A stretch of 41,465 bases of DNA from Ruminococcaceae bacterium AB4001 (GCA_000621765.1 JHXJ01000029.1:1-41465); one strand, 5' to 3'. Numbered from the stretch's first letter, positions 1 through 15,351 are shown. Numbers and translations are program-made. The notes: a model not told the origin generated them from the letters alone.

Positions 1-216
1 TTGATGGAACTGGATCTGGACAAATGCCGGGATCTATTCGAGATTATTGAAACACGCGATTCAAGAAAAGCCACCATGATTGTATCTCAACTGCCAGTCG
101 CAAACTGGTGGGACCTGTTCAAGGACAGCACATATGCGGATGCCTGCCTGAGCAGGATGACGGCGAAGGCTTATAGGCTTGAATGTAACGGCAGAGATAT
201 GCGCAAAACGGAATAA
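1..216 (+). CDS. IstB-like ATPase of an IS21-family element, C-terminal fragment (5' end outside window)
   Basis: IstB is the AAA+ helper ATPase that works with the IstA transposase. The 71 visible residues match the C-terminal end of IstB: the segment VSQLPVANWWDLF, then a region rich in small residues, then SRMTAKAYRLECNGRDMRK, which corresponds to the usual ILDRI..NAYxI.L.GDSLR ending. The Walker motifs lie upstream of the window, so the reading frame is almost certainly open to the left and the TTG at position 1 is not the true start. It is clearly different from the IstB at 17865-18593 (about one third similar by eye), so two distinct IS21-type elements are present. The fragment ends with TAA at 214-216 and is followed by a perfect palindrome. 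Confidence 0.8.
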   Translation: MMELDLDKCRDLFEIIETRDSRKATMIVSQLPVANWWDLFKDSTYADACLSRMTAKAYRLECNGRDMRKTE

Positions 217-253
217 TTTGATTATATAGCGTCACTCCGTGCCGCTTGAAGCG

Positions 254-281
254 GAACAGCATGCCAATTGGCATGCTGTTC
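254..281. terminator. Perfect 28-bp palindrome downstream of istB
   Basis: GAACAGCATGCCAA is followed directly by its exact reverse complement (14 + 14 bp, no spacer). It sits 37 bp after the istB stop and could form a strong hairpin. There is no long T-tract, so it may act as a transcription end or as protection from read-through into or out of the IS. A smaller hairpin, CCGCT-TGA-AGCGG, lies immediately before it at 241-253. Confidence 0.6.
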
Positions 282-356
282 TACTTTGCTTTACCGAAAG
301 TTACGGAATCGCGTACCGCTCAACTGGAATTGGTGTACTATTTAAGCGGAATTTGC

Positions 357-543
357 ACCCAAGGGTTTCATTGTCGGGAACTTGACCCCGAAAACCGAAT
401 TATGTACGCCTCCCTACTATAACTTCCTAGTATATGCTGTTTTCAACCCGGTAGAACTGCAATATCTTACGCCTTCCCACTATATCTTTCGGGGCAACAG
501 ATGTAAGAAAAGATGTAAGGGATGTAAGGTATTCTTACATCCC
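357..543 (+). repeat. Composite intergenic module, copy 1 (right half)
   Basis: Positions 357-381 are an exact 25-bp match to 26912-26936 and contain GGTTTCATTGTCGGGA. After 117 bp of unrelated sequence comes AGATGTAAGAAAAGATGTAA (499-518), also present exactly at 27055-27074. A third GATGTAAGG follows, then its inverted copy. The left half seen in copies 2 and 4 is missing because the IS21 element abuts the core. The module accounts for most of the 346-bp stretch between istB and the next gene; no gene is seen there. Function is unknown; recombination site or replication/partition site are possibilities. Confidence 0.7.
519..543 (-). terminator. Hairpin after the GHKL-helicase gene
   Basis: GGGATGTAAG (519-528), a 5-nt loop, then CTTACATCCC (534-543) form a 10-bp perfect stem 19 bp beyond the stop of the minus-strand gene ending at 563. 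It is built from the GATGTAAG repeat of the intergenic module. On the minus strand it is followed by TTACATCTTTTCTTAC, a weak T-rich tail. It could be a terminator, a protein-binding site, or both. Confidence 0.5.
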
Positions 544-562
544 CCGAACATTTCACATTGGA

Positions 563-3500
563 TCAAAAAGCTTTCCTCAATTCAATTCCATCTGGAGAAC
601 CTAATTCCTGCTCGAAGTTTTGGAACATATATTTTGATATATATATGATTTTGTCAGCTTTATTCACAGAAACGGTAATCATCTTTTCTTGGCCATTTCT
701 AACAGCAGGCACAAACATTGCTTCAGTAGGTTTCGCAGTATAACTCTTCAGTTTTCCCTCATACGGCACCAAATAGCACCATCCATTTATCGCTCCTTTT
801 ACAGGTAAATCCATGGCACCCTTTCGAAGATCTTCTGGTATAACGCTGTCATCTAGTGAGTAAGCATTTTCGCTGTTAGTCTCGCTCACAGTTGATAATG
901 CATTAGCTGAATCAGCACCTTTTAAAGCCTTATGAATCTGAACATCGACAGCTGAATCCTCAGTTCGAACCTCATAACATTTTTCAGGAAGTCCGTAAAC
1001 ATTCACACTCTGGTGACTTGTCGAAAACGCATTGGTTTCAAGATACTTAGAATCGCCAAACATCAACTCTTCTAAATCAGGAGAATCGAATTCATTCCAA
1101 GCATCTGTATCATGAATGAGCTCTTCAACGCGCTTTATTAATGTAAGTTTTTCGATATTATCCGTGTTATCATCAGGCATGACAATAAACAAATAGTCTC
1201 GGGCTCGGCTAATTGATACATTTACAATGTTCTTTTTATTTAGGAACATATCTCGAGATTCCGAGATAGTTGGTGGAGTATTGAAAACAGAAAAAATAAT
1301 ATCACACTCATCACCTTGGAAACCATGAATAGTACCAACCTGAACATCTATTTCTTTAGGAAGTTTCTCGGATGCTAATAGTTTATCTATCATATCAGCT
1401 TGAGCGCGATATGGTGCAATAATACCTATCTTGAACAGTTGTCCCGGATTATTCTGAGAAATAGCCCTGCTTAAATAGCACACATATTCAAAAGTAAACA
1501 AAGCAGAATAGACTTGATAAGAACTACTATGCTGTAATCTTTTGCATCTATATATACTCTCATACTTGCTAACAGGGTATTTTATGACATTCAATGTTTC
1601 AATGCCAAGATCATTGCCAACATTAAGAGGTCTTTGACTATCTGCTTTTCTAGAATGGTGTAATATTCCACCATAGGCGAATTTGCTAAAGATATCTCCG
1701 ATATCCGGTACACTTCTATATTGTGTCGTTAATAGTTCCACCTTGTATTGGTATGGTACAGTTACTGGGGTAGAAAAAGAATCTAGTTTCACTAGGGTGT
1801 ATATGTTTTCATTTTTCCACAGATCAACCGAAGTGATTGGTTCGATTTGAAACGGATCACCGGCAATAACAAACTTCTTAGGTGTTTTCTTATACAGAGG
1901 ATATACTATATTTGCTATTGGAATCATTGATGCTTCATCAATAACGATATAATCCCACTTAATGGCATTCAAAAAGAATCGGCCTTTATTCGGCATGAAA
2001 TAGTCGTAAGGGAAACGAGCAATTGTAGTTACCGTAACGCTTTTAGGCAAAGACATAATATCAAAAGTCTTATCCTTATAAATTGCGCTCTCCTCAATAT
2101 CTTCATCTGCAGTAGATCCAAATCTTATTAACCACTTTTTATATGTGAGATCTTCTCCGGAAACTTCAATTATGCGTCGGACAAGAACATCTGCTGCCTT
2201 ATTAGTAGGTGCAAGAACCAGTACTTTACACTCTTTATTCTCTCGCATCATTGGAATAAGAACGTTGTTAGCTAGGTGTGTTGTTTTTCCAGTTCCTGGA
2301 GGACCAAAAACAAATTCGATATTCTCGCATAGATTGTCACGCATGTTGTAATCATCATCAAATCCAAGCTCAGAGAATTGTTTCCTCAATTCCTCCAGCA
2401 AGAAGACAGGACTCTTGGCATCAATGGTAACCGCGTTTACTTCTTCCAGATTAATTCCATCTATATCAGCGCTATTCTTCAATTTTACACGCAGTGTGTA
2501 TGATTTGATATTAGCTACTTCTATAGCAACTGTCTTCGTTTGATCACCAATATGAAGAACCATAGGAATATCTGCCAGATCCTCCATAAATTGAGGTATA
2601 TATCTGTTAGGGTGCCTTAATACAAGCGTTCGTTTCGTTCCAGGCTCTCTTTCGACATTGGCAAAGCTGATTGAAACTTCACGACTGTTAGCGTTGGATT
2701 CACCGCTGTTGATGCTTTCCATTTCTAGTAACGTGTTGAACCACTTGAAAGAGTATTTGTTATTCTTAGATTCATCTAGCGCTTGTTTTTGAAGTCCTTC
2801 CCAGTAGGTAATTTTTTCAATTTCCGCAGCACTTTTTTCTTTAGCACGTTCGATCTTTTTACTATAGTCAACCGTTGACGGCGTATATTCGTCTTCATCT
2901 ACATCAGATTCTTCCTCAACAGTATTTCTGCTAGATGATTTGGGAGTATTCCTCCTCCTTCGCGAGATGATATCTTTTATAACATCCTGTGTTTCTGTAC
3001 TTATCGGCTCGCTAGGTTCATATTCTTCCTCATCAGAAGCGTCTACGTTCTCGTCGTCTTCTTGGTATTCATCAGATTGCTCATCAAAAATATGACGTTG
3101 AGCCTCGCGTTGCTGCTTAAATGCTTTGAATTCTTCAAGATCTTCTTCGCTAAATCCCATAGCATAAAACTTATTGGCAAGTTCGATTTTTTCACGTTGC
3201 GAATCAGTAAGGTTAGTGTCATCTTCTTCTATAATTCCCAGAAACTTAATGAGTTTAGCGATTCCGGGAGATCTCAGATCGTAGATTGAAGAAAGATCAT
3301 CCTTAATTAAATCTTTAGGAGAAACAAATTCACCTTTCTTATTAACAAGCCATGATGATTCACGGAAGAGTTGAGTATCTTGCCCATCAAAGCAAGACTT
3401 ATTATCACCATAATATGGATATGTATGCACACCGCCTAAAATAACAGTCGTCTGCCAGGAAACATAAATCCCAGGTTGTTCAAACAGTGTAACCAATTGC

Positions 3501-5770
3501 TCCCAAAGGATTGCAGATAAATCACTCGAATGATCCTCTTCAATTCTTTGTACTGCTTCTTCACCACCTATTAATCTATAATCAGTCCAATGACGAAGTT
3601 CAACTTTTGATGCAGTATAATATGGCCAGTCATCGCCAAAGAGTTTCCGAACTTTACCATACTCATTGTATTCATATTCAACGCCGTATCGGCGAGCACT
3701 CGTGGCCACTCCGGCTCTTAAAAGAAATTCTTCAATGTGCTTAAACTGTTTTTTGGAAAGATTGTCCTCATATTCAGCTAAATCAACAAACAAAATATCA
3801 TCAACACCATCGAAGTACTGTTTTAGTTCTGGTGTTGGCATATATAGCCTTCCAGGAGTTGCAACATATTTTTCTTGACCATCTGCGGAAATTGCTTCAA
3901 CAAAAAGTAAATCTTTAATAGAATCAATGAGATCTTCTACTTTGTCTTCATCTTCACATTCAATGAAATAATCTATGAAGAGTTTAAAATCAGACAAAGT
4001 GGATCCATTTTGTCTATTACCATCAGCATACTGCGGTATTATTTTGTTGAAGATTCGATGTTCTTGTTCTGGTTTCTGTATTTCCAACTCAGATAAGAGT
4101 TTTTTTACATGTTCGTTTTTGTATAATTCTGCGTTTATCGTTGGATAACCCGTTTCATCATCATCCGGTAAGAATAGACATTCATGATTATTCTCATCAT
4201 AAGCGGAGATAGCTTTACCTTTAGTGTCTAAAAAGATAGGTAACTGACGAACTTTTCTAATACGTTTTTCGCTATTTCTTCCTTCAAGAATATATCTATA
4301 GAAAAGAATTAACCAAGACTCGTCTTGGGACTCAATAAAAACTGAATCGAGCATTCTGTATATGTCATCTTCTTCAATATTATCAAAGACAATGCTATCG
4401 ATGTATTTACCTTTTCCTGATGCTGCATTATGCATCGTGCTATTACGACCTTTTGAAACAAAAGCAAAATGCGCTTCAGAGCCAAGAAGACTAGTTAACT
4501 GCTCATCAGATAAAAGATTTGGGATATCTTCTGTATCTGCCCAATATGCTTTGTCTAAAGTGGTGTATCCATCTCTTATAGGCAATATTTCAGAAGTCTG
4601 AAATTTGCTCCTGATTTCAGTAAAAAAGGGCATGAATGAAACTTTGCTTCTATCACTTTCAGGGAAAAATACATTCTCTTGAAAGGGAATAATATCAAGA
4701 ATATTATCGTCAATAATCCTTTTATCTGATTCTACTCCCATTAGACACAGGCACTCTATGCTATCGGCAGCAAGCTTAGCTAGTCCACGAATCATATTCT
4801 TATTGTGTTCGTCCCCAGCCATTATTCCCTCACGGTTATCCGTTAATAAGAACGGAGCGTGAATAACGAAATTAAGATTTGTTGTAACCAAGGTCGGGAA
4901 GAAACAGAACGCAGCATATTGGCGATCGGGAACGGTTATTTTACCGTCTTCATCAACAAAGAAACCAACTGAATACTTATAGTTATCTCTGTTAGAACGA
5001 GTAAACAACCACATCCTATCAGTTTTTTTGACACTTCCTTTAGTAATTACTATATATTGAGCGGTTATATCACCTATTGTCAGTTCTGTTTCTATCTTCT
5101 TTTTGAATAATCCTTTCTTGCCAAAGCAATCGTAAGTTATTGTCTCTAGGTTATTTAAGAACAAATTAGGGAAAATCAAGTTTGTAAGTTTTTCCTGAAT
5201 GTCTTCTACAGCTTCTTTTTTAGAAACATCGGGGCGATCAAATGGGAATACAAATACTGTCTCATTTGTTTTTCTTCCGCTATAGTCCTTGTTTAATAAT
5301 TCAGGAACAATATAATCATGTATTCGGAACAAAACGTTACCATCATAAATACTCGGAGTAAGCGTGTACTGAAAAACAGCCTTAAATCCAAGACCGAATT
5401 TGCCTATTTTTGCATCATCAACGAACTTAGTTGAGCCTCCAATAGATGTTATTCCGTTAATATCTCCGACTTTATTATTCTTTCTGTCCTGTTTATAGGT
5501 GTCTGGATCTGAAACGGAGAAACGTTTTTTACCATCGTGCCTAAACACGAGATGATCATCGAACAATTCAAAATGAGCATTTCTCGCTAAAGCATCGTCG
5601 GCATTTTGCAAGAGTTCATAAATGAAATGTGCCTGATCCGAGTACTTATCAACAACAGAGTCCCAGTAGCCCTCTACTGTACCAACTCTCTCAGCTTCTT
5701 GAACATGATTAAAATGACTTAATCTTGCTTTTACAAGTTTTTCAAAGAACACTTTTTCTTCATTAGTCAT
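563..5770 (-). CDS. Sacsin/NOV-type Hsp90-like ATPase fused to a superfamily 1 DNA/RNA helicase, 1735 aa
   Basis: The N-terminal ~350 residues are a GHKL (Hsp90-type) ATPase of the sacsin/NO VEIN kind: YELLQNADDA at 51-60 supplies the ATP-site Asn, RHDGKKRF near 77-84 the Asp/Gly, and GGSTK followed by KIGKFGLGFKAVF at 121-133 the glycine box. A long middle region of no recognised fold ends in an acidic, coiled-coil-like stretch near 890-960. The C-terminal half is an SF1 Upf1/Dna2-like helicase: Walker A GPPGTGKTT (~1155), Walker B VIDEAS (~1273), TIHGFQGDE (~1475) and VSISRARDYLFIV (~1520). The ATG at 5770 follows AGAGGA with good spacing and lies 11 bp after the upstream helicase gene, so the two are co-translated. 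Family knowledge: such ATPase-helicase fusions cluster in defence islands. An antiphage role is inferred; I cannot name the system. Confidence 0.85.
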   Translation of the reverse strand: MTNEEKVFFEKLVKARLSHFNHVQEAERVGTVEGYWDSVVDKYSDQAHFIYELLQNADDALARNAHFELFDDHLVFRHDGKKRFSVSDPDTYKQDRKNNKVGDINGITSIGGSTKFVDDAKIGKFGLGFKAVFQYTLTPSIYDGNVLFRIHDYIVPELLNKDYSGRKTNETVFVFPFDRPDVSKKEAVEDIQEKLTNLIFPNLFLNNLETITYDCFGKKGLFKKKIETELTIGDITAQYIVITKGSVKKTDRMWLFTRSNRDNYKYSVGFFVDEDGKITVPDRQYAAFCFFPTLVTTNLNFVIHAPFLLTDNREGIMAGDEHNKNMIRGLAKLAADSIECLCLMGVESDKRIIDDNILDIIPFQENVFFPESDRSKVSFMPFFTEIRSKFQTSEILPIRDGYTTLDKAYWADTEDIPNLLSDEQLTSLLGSEAHFAFVSKGRNSTMHNAASGKGKYIDSIVFDNIEEDDIYRMLDSVFIESQDESWLILFYRYILEGRNSEKRIRKVRQLPIFLDTKGKAISAYDENNHECLFLPDDDETGYPTINAELYKNEHVKKLLSELEIQKPEQEHRIFNKIIPQYADGNRQNGSTLSDFKLFIDYFIECEDEDKVEDLIDSIKDLLFVEAISADGQEKYVATPGRLYMPTPELKQYFDGVDDILFVDLAEYEDNLSKKQFKHIEEFLLRAGVATSARRYGVEYEYNEYGKVRKLFGDDWPYYTASKVELRHWTDYRLIGGEEAVQRIEEDHSSDLSAILWEQLVTLFEQPGIYVSWQTTVILGGVHTYPYYGDNKSCFDGQDTQLFRESSWLVNKKGEFVSPKDLIKDDLSSIYDLRSPGIAKLIKFLGIIEEDDTNLTDSQREKIELANKFYAMGFSEEDLEEFKAFKQQREAQRHIFDEQSDEYQEDDENVDASDEEEYEPSEPISTETQDVIKDIISRRRRNTPKSSSRNTVEEESDVDEDEYTPSTVDYSKKIERAKEKSAAEIEKITYWEGLQKQALDESKNNKYSFKWFNTLLEMESINSGESNANSREVSISFANVEREPGTKRTLVLRHPNRYIPQFMEDLADIPMVLHIGDQTKTVAIEVANIKSYTLRVKLKNSADIDGINLEEVNAVTIDAKSPVFLLEELRKQFSELGFDDDYNMRDNLCENIEFVFGPPGTGKTTHLANNVLIPMMRENKECKVLVLAPTNKAADVLVRRIIEVSGEDLTYKKWLIRFGSTADEDIEESAIYKDKTFDIMSLPKSVTVTTIARFPYDYFMPNKGRFFLNAIKWDYIVIDEASMIPIANIVYPLYKKTPKKFVIAGDPFQIEPITSVDLWKNENIYTLVKLDSFSTPVTVPYQYKVELLTTQYRSVPDIGDIFSKFAYGGILHHSRKADSQRPLNVGNDLGIETLNVIKYPVSKYESIYRCKRLQHSSSYQVYSALFTFEYVCYLSRAISQNNPGQLFKIGIIAPYRAQADMIDKLLASEKLPKEIDVQVGTIHGFQGDECDIIFSVFNTPPTISESRDMFLNKKNIVNVSISRARDYLFIVMPDDNTDNIEKLTLIKRVEELIHDTDAWNEFDSPDLEELMFGDSKYLETNAFSTSHQSVNVYGLPEKCYEVRTEDSAVDVQIHKALKGADSANALSTVSETNSENAYSLDDSVIPEDLRKGAMDLPVKGAINGWCYLVPYEGKLKSYTAKPTEAMFVPAVRNGQEKMITVSVNKADKIIYISKYMFQNFEQELGSPDGIELRKAF

Positions 5771-5781
5771 ATGTTAGTCCT

Positions 5782-8700
5782 CTAGCAGTTTCCATCTATT
5801 ACTTTCTTAGCATCGATGCTAAGATTATTTCCTTCGAACGTAGTTAGTAATTTCCCAGGGAAGTGTTTATTATACCAGGCTTCCTTTTTAGCCCAATGAG
5901 CCATGTACTTTGAATCATTAGGGCGACCTACATGTTCCCAATAGTATTTTTCTCCTCTGAAGGTAACAGTAAAATCAGGAAGATACATTGTTCCATCTGA
6001 AGCAAATAATGGAGTTTCATACTCAAAGGGAATATTTCTGTCCACCAGCATATTTGTGATTATTGCTTCAGACTTAGAACGCACAAAATACTTCGATAAA
6101 GTTGCAACTTTCTTTCCATCCTCATACCAATTGCTGCCAGCGTATAACAATTCATCTGGAAGAGGTTCAAACTTAAATACGGAAGAATTGATTTTCTGAA
6201 TGGCTGATTTGTCAGTTCGACTCATAGACGTAAGAGTGCTAACGTCTTGCTGAAGAAAAATGGTAACCTTCTTTTGAGCTCTTGTTATGGCAGTATATAA
6301 TAGTTCCATTGTAAGCAAATGGCTATCTCTATGTGGAATAACGATATATACATAATCAAACTCTGAACCTTGAGATTTATGAACACTGATTGCATAAGCC
6401 AATTCTAAGTTATCAAGGACCTTCTGATCATTAATCTTTTTCCCGTCTGAATCATTACCAAGCTTTTTCCCATAGTTATATCTAAGGCCTTTTCTTGAAA
6501 CACCAGAAAAAGCAACCTGCAACCGATCAATGCTGCTCTGCCACTTGTACTTGGGCTGCTTACCTTGCTCAGCATAGGCATCCAGTCCGTGAATCATAGA
6601 TACACCGATTTCGCCATTATAAATTTCGGCCTTCTCAGTCTTTCTGGTTGCTGAGTTATAAGCATATGCGGGATCAGATTGAGGCCTATTTCTAAACTGT
6701 ATTACTTTATCATGATATCCAATACCATCAAGCTTTTTGCTGCTCCAATACGAATTAAAGGTATTCTGCATTAAAACATTCAGCGATCCAGTTCCATAAA
6801 ACTCTCCACGATACGGAGAAATCACCTGTATTATTTCCGGGTTGCTTGAACCATCTGAATTGCGAATCATTTGGAACCAGAGTTTATCTATAGAGGCATT
6901 ATCCTTAGAGACATCCATTCCCGTATACTTTTGCATATCATGAATCATTACATTCTTGAGAAGATGCTCAAGTTCTTCCTGTTCATTCCAAAAATAAACC
7001 CCTAGATCCTGATCAATATCTCCGTTACCATTTTCAACGATGTTCTCGAACATTGTCTCTTTTTTGTCTTTAAGCAGACTTACTTCACCGGGGTCATCGG
7101 AACGTTGTTTCTCTTGTATGAATAGTTCAGCAAGATTCAGTATTCCATGTCCCTTGTTTTCAACAGTATTTAGGAGCTGTCGAATATTATCTTTTAGGGT
7201 TCCAACATTATCTGGGTATTCTTTATTGAGCCATTCAATAGTGTCAGCAAACACTTTTCCTCTACCGATTGGAGGAAGCTGATTAGGATCTCCTATGAGA
7301 ATCAATCGCTGTACACTATTCCAATTAATTGATTTTAGAAGGGTTGCAAACAGATTAAGATCTATCATTGAACACTCGTCAATAATAATAGTGTTGTAAT
7401 CTTGTCCTATTACTCCACCATAGCGTTTAAGTGTAAAGTTCTTGTTCAACCATCCATTTTTGGCAAGATGCGAGTGAATCGTTTTGGATGGTTTTCCAGT
7501 CTGGGTCTTAATTCTCTCTGCCGCTTTTCCTGTAGGAGCCATCAACAAGAAGCTTGTGCCTGTTCCGTGCACGCGATCTATGTTTTCTAATATCGAACGA
7601 ATAACCGTTGTTTTGCCGGTTCCAGCAGCTCCAGAAAGAACACACAATGGTTTTGTAAAGATTTGCATGCATATATCAGCCTGGTGATCGAGGATTTCCT
7701 CGTATTCCTCAGCTGCTTTTTCCTCAAGAGGAGATCCTGACACTCTTAGACTTTGTTTAAACTTGGATGGTGTAATCGCCATTTTCAACTGAATATCAGC
7801 CCTATCTGCCAGAGCTCGTAAAGTGTTTTCTACAGTTCGCTCATCTTCATAAACAGATTTCAAATAGAGATAAAGCTCGCCATTATCACTCTTTCGTTCA
7901 AGAGCACCATCCATGATATCCGTTTCAATATCGAAATTTTGGATCCTGTATACGTATTTCTTCCAATCAGGCAAGCGTTCAATACGAGCATTGATTCTTT
8001 GAAGAACTGTAACAGCCTTTCCAAACGAGTGGGCAGGTATATGGTTTAGCTCATCTACACAAAAAGCTCTTAAGCGTTCTGTTGAACCATTATCAAGTAT
8101 TTCTTTTATCCCGTATTCAGGAGATGGGATAACACCATTATCAATCTTATAAAAAGGAATAGTATCATCTGAATTCAATCCAACATACTGCTCAAATATG
8201 ATATATGGGTTTTCTATCATATCCTTGATTGAAGCTGTGATTGATACATTCTCTCTATTATCATCAACAATAGACTTAACTTGATCTGCGCTCAGATCAA
8301 AACGAGATAGGATATTAAAGAGTAAAGTGCTTTTCTCATCGCCAAGCAATTGATACTCACGCCGCATCTTTTTTAAATATGCCTTCTCAATAGCTACACC
8401 ACCAATATTATCTTTTTCACCAGATAGTAAAGATTTAACAGCATCACGGAATGATTTCATTTCATCATCATTTGTCAAAGAGGCATATAAAGAAACGAAT
8501 TCTGATAATCCTAGATACTCAAGAACTGAGGGAAAACCAGGATATGGACCACGTGCAGTCCATAATTCATTAAGAACACTATTTAGCCATTTTCTACGAT
8601 AGTTCCAATCTTCAGACTCATCACCTATTTCAATCAGAACATCGACAATACCAATAAGTTGATTAACCACCTCTATCGCATCATCGTTGGTTACTTCTCG

Positions 8701-9444
8701 GCTACCATATTTAAACGGCGATCGATTCTGAGGCTTTAACACGATGCGCTCAAGTATTTCCTCATTATCTACATATTTCCAATAGGGAATACAGAATCCT
8801 TCATCAGGATATGTCGAGGTTACAGGTCTTTGCCAAACAAATCCGCCCGCATATCTATCCTGAACCTCCTTGTTTACATTGTTGTAGTAGTAAGTAGGCT
8901 CGATCTGTTTTACACGAGAAATACCAACCACAACATAGTTGTTTTCCTCATTCTCACTAAATGGATTACTATAACCAGCGTAATAAAAGATTAGCGATTT
9001 TCCAGGTTCAAATTGAGCAAAATACTTCTCAGCACCTTCTTTTCTTTGCGCATAATCATACTTTAGGTTTAAATCGCCCTTGTATTCTGCAGCATCGTTA
9101 TACATCTGTTCATAACACCAAGTACAAACAGTGTATGGTGGGAGGGACAGCGTAACTGGATCAGCAGAACCCTTCTTCCAAAAGTCTGGAATATCAACTC
9201 TAACTTTTACCGTATCCTTACCAAAAGCATTTACACTAAGCCCGCAAGCTACTGAACAAGGATATTTGCTACACGGTTCGCCTGCATGAGCAGTTTCAAA
9301 TTCAAGATCTCTGGTGCTTGCAATTAAGTCACCCGGATATGAGTGCTCACCAACACAGTATGAGTTTTCACAAGGTTTTTGACAGATATGCCCATTCCAG
9401 CCTTCATTATGCCAAGCTAGTCTAATACTCATATGTGTTGCCAT
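5782..9444 (-). CDS. RecD-like SF1B helicase with Cys-rich N-terminus and C-terminal nuclease-like domain, 1220 aa
   Basis: This is the first gene of the minus-strand operon. The N-terminal ~120 residues hold eight cysteines (21, 25, 30, 58, 63, 67, 107, 110), suggesting zinc or Fe-S binding. The helicase core is RecD/TraA-like: SGAAGTGKTT (~605, Walker A), IIIDECSMIDL (~685, Walker B), ILIGDPNQLPPIGRGK (~715), SVHKSQGSEFDYV (~1017) and LLYTAITRAQKKV (~1047). After it comes a PD-(D/E)XK-like module (about 1120-1205): SKSEAIITNML, then YLPDFTV and YYWEHVG, giving the Asp and Glu of a restriction-endonuclease fold. A typical catalytic Lys is not obvious. The ATG at 9444 has GGAG six bases upstream; an ATG four codons later is an alternative. 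Co-occurrence with the GHKL-helicase suggests the two enzymes act together on invading DNA (inference). Confidence 0.85.
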   Translation of the reverse strand: MATHMSIRLAWHNEGWNGHICQKPCENSYCVGEHSYPGDLIASTRDLEFETAHAGEPCSKYPCSVACGLSVNAFGKDTVKVRVDIPDFWKKGSADPVTLSLPPYTVCTWCYEQMYNDAAEYKGDLNLKYDYAQRKEGAEKYFAQFEPGKSLIFYYAGYSNPFSENEENNYVVVGISRVKQIEPTYYYNNVNKEVQDRYAGGFVWQRPVTSTYPDEGFCIPYWKYVDNEEILERIVLKPQNRSPFKYGSREVTNDDAIEVVNQLIGIVDVLIEIGDESEDWNYRRKWLNSVLNELWTARGPYPGFPSVLEYLGLSEFVSLYASLTNDDEMKSFRDAVKSLLSGEKDNIGGVAIEKAYLKKMRREYQLLGDEKSTLLFNILSRFDLSADQVKSIVDDNRENVSITASIKDMIENPYIIFEQYVGLNSDDTIPFYKIDNGVIPSPEYGIKEILDNGSTERLRAFCVDELNHIPAHSFGKAVTVLQRINARIERLPDWKKYVYRIQNFDIETDIMDGALERKSDNGELYLYLKSVYEDERTVENTLRALADRADIQLKMAITPSKFKQSLRVSGSPLEEKAAEEYEEILDHQADICMQIFTKPLCVLSGAAGTGKTTVIRSILENIDRVHGTGTSFLLMAPTGKAAERIKTQTGKPSKTIHSHLAKNGWLNKNFTLKRYGGVIGQDYNTIIIDECSMIDLNLFATLLKSINWNSVQRLILIGDPNQLPPIGRGKVFADTIEWLNKEYPDNVGTLKDNIRQLLNTVENKGHGILNLAELFIQEKQRSDDPGEVSLLKDKKETMFENIVENGNGDIDQDLGVYFWNEQEELEHLLKNVMIHDMQKYTGMDVSKDNASIDKLWFQMIRNSDGSSNPEIIQVISPYRGEFYGTGSLNVLMQNTFNSYWSSKKLDGIGYHDKVIQFRNRPQSDPAYAYNSATRKTEKAEIYNGEIGVSMIHGLDAYAEQGKQPKYKWQSSIDRLQVAFSGVSRKGLRYNYGKKLGNDSDGKKINDQKVLDNLELAYAISVHKSQGSEFDYVYIVIPHRDSHLLTMELLYTAITRAQKKVTIFLQQDVSTLTSMSRTDKSAIQKINSSVFKFEPLPDELLYAGSNWYEDGKKVATLSKYFVRSKSEAIITNMLVDRNIPFEYETPLFASDGTMYLPDFTVTFRGEKYYWEHVGRPNDSKYMAHWAKKEAWYNKHFPGKLLTTFEGNNLSIDAKKVIDGNC

Positions 9445-9725
9445 AAGCTACTCCATTTCTATTATTTCGTATTTTCCGAGCACCCCAGGGATATTAATTT
9501 ATCTAATCATCAACTACTCCATATCTGAAAATTGTTACTCCTATATTATATATTAATAGTCGATGTTTTACTGATGTGGTTTGGTGTTCATGTTTCGTTA
9601 TGTTTCTATTATAATTAATAAATAGGATGTCAAATGTACCATTATTGGGATGTCGGCGCTGATATACTTGGATAGTAGAGGTAAATAAGCGCCGCAGATA
9701 GAAAGACAGAAAGGACGATCGGCGT
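9445..9725. promoter_or_regulatory. Divergent promoter region between the helicase operon and hsdRMS
   Basis: This 281-bp AT-rich stretch separates two operons reading away from each other. A TATAAT box occurs on the plus strand at 9610-9615 and on the minus strand at 9550-9545. Neither has a convincing -35, so both are tentative. In the hsdR leader, CGGCGCT (9654-9660) and AGCGCCG (9688-9694) form a 7-bp stem with a 27-nt loop, ending about 30 nt before the hsdR start. The hsdR ribosome binding site is AAGGA at 9711-9715, 10 nt from the ATG. Confidence 0.4.
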
Positions 9726-15335
<5,610 letters not shown>

Positions 15336-15351
15336 ATCATAGGGGGAAAAT

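Larger units (their letters stand above)
1..356 (+). mobile_element. IS21-family element, right end (left part outside window)
   Basis: The istB fragment is followed by about 140 bp of non-coding DNA with short imperfect repeats (AAAGTTACGGAATCGCG, GTACCGCTCAACTGG, TTTAAGCGGAATTTGCA), the kind of multiple terminal binding sites seen at IS21 ends. The right boundary is inferred at about 356-357, because a 25-bp sequence that recurs at 26912-26936 begins exactly there. The left end is not visible, so the boundary cannot be confirmed by matching terminal repeats. Confidence 0.55.

Noticed and set aside
499-543. Three GATGTAAG repeats in a row, considered as a CRISPR array
   Set aside because: The units are 8-10 bp with 1-4 bp between them and no spacers of constant length, and no cas genes are present.
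382-743. Plus-strand reading frames in the module copy 1 region
   Set aside because: No ribosome binding site, no plausible protein composition, and they run into the 3' end of the large minus-strand gene.
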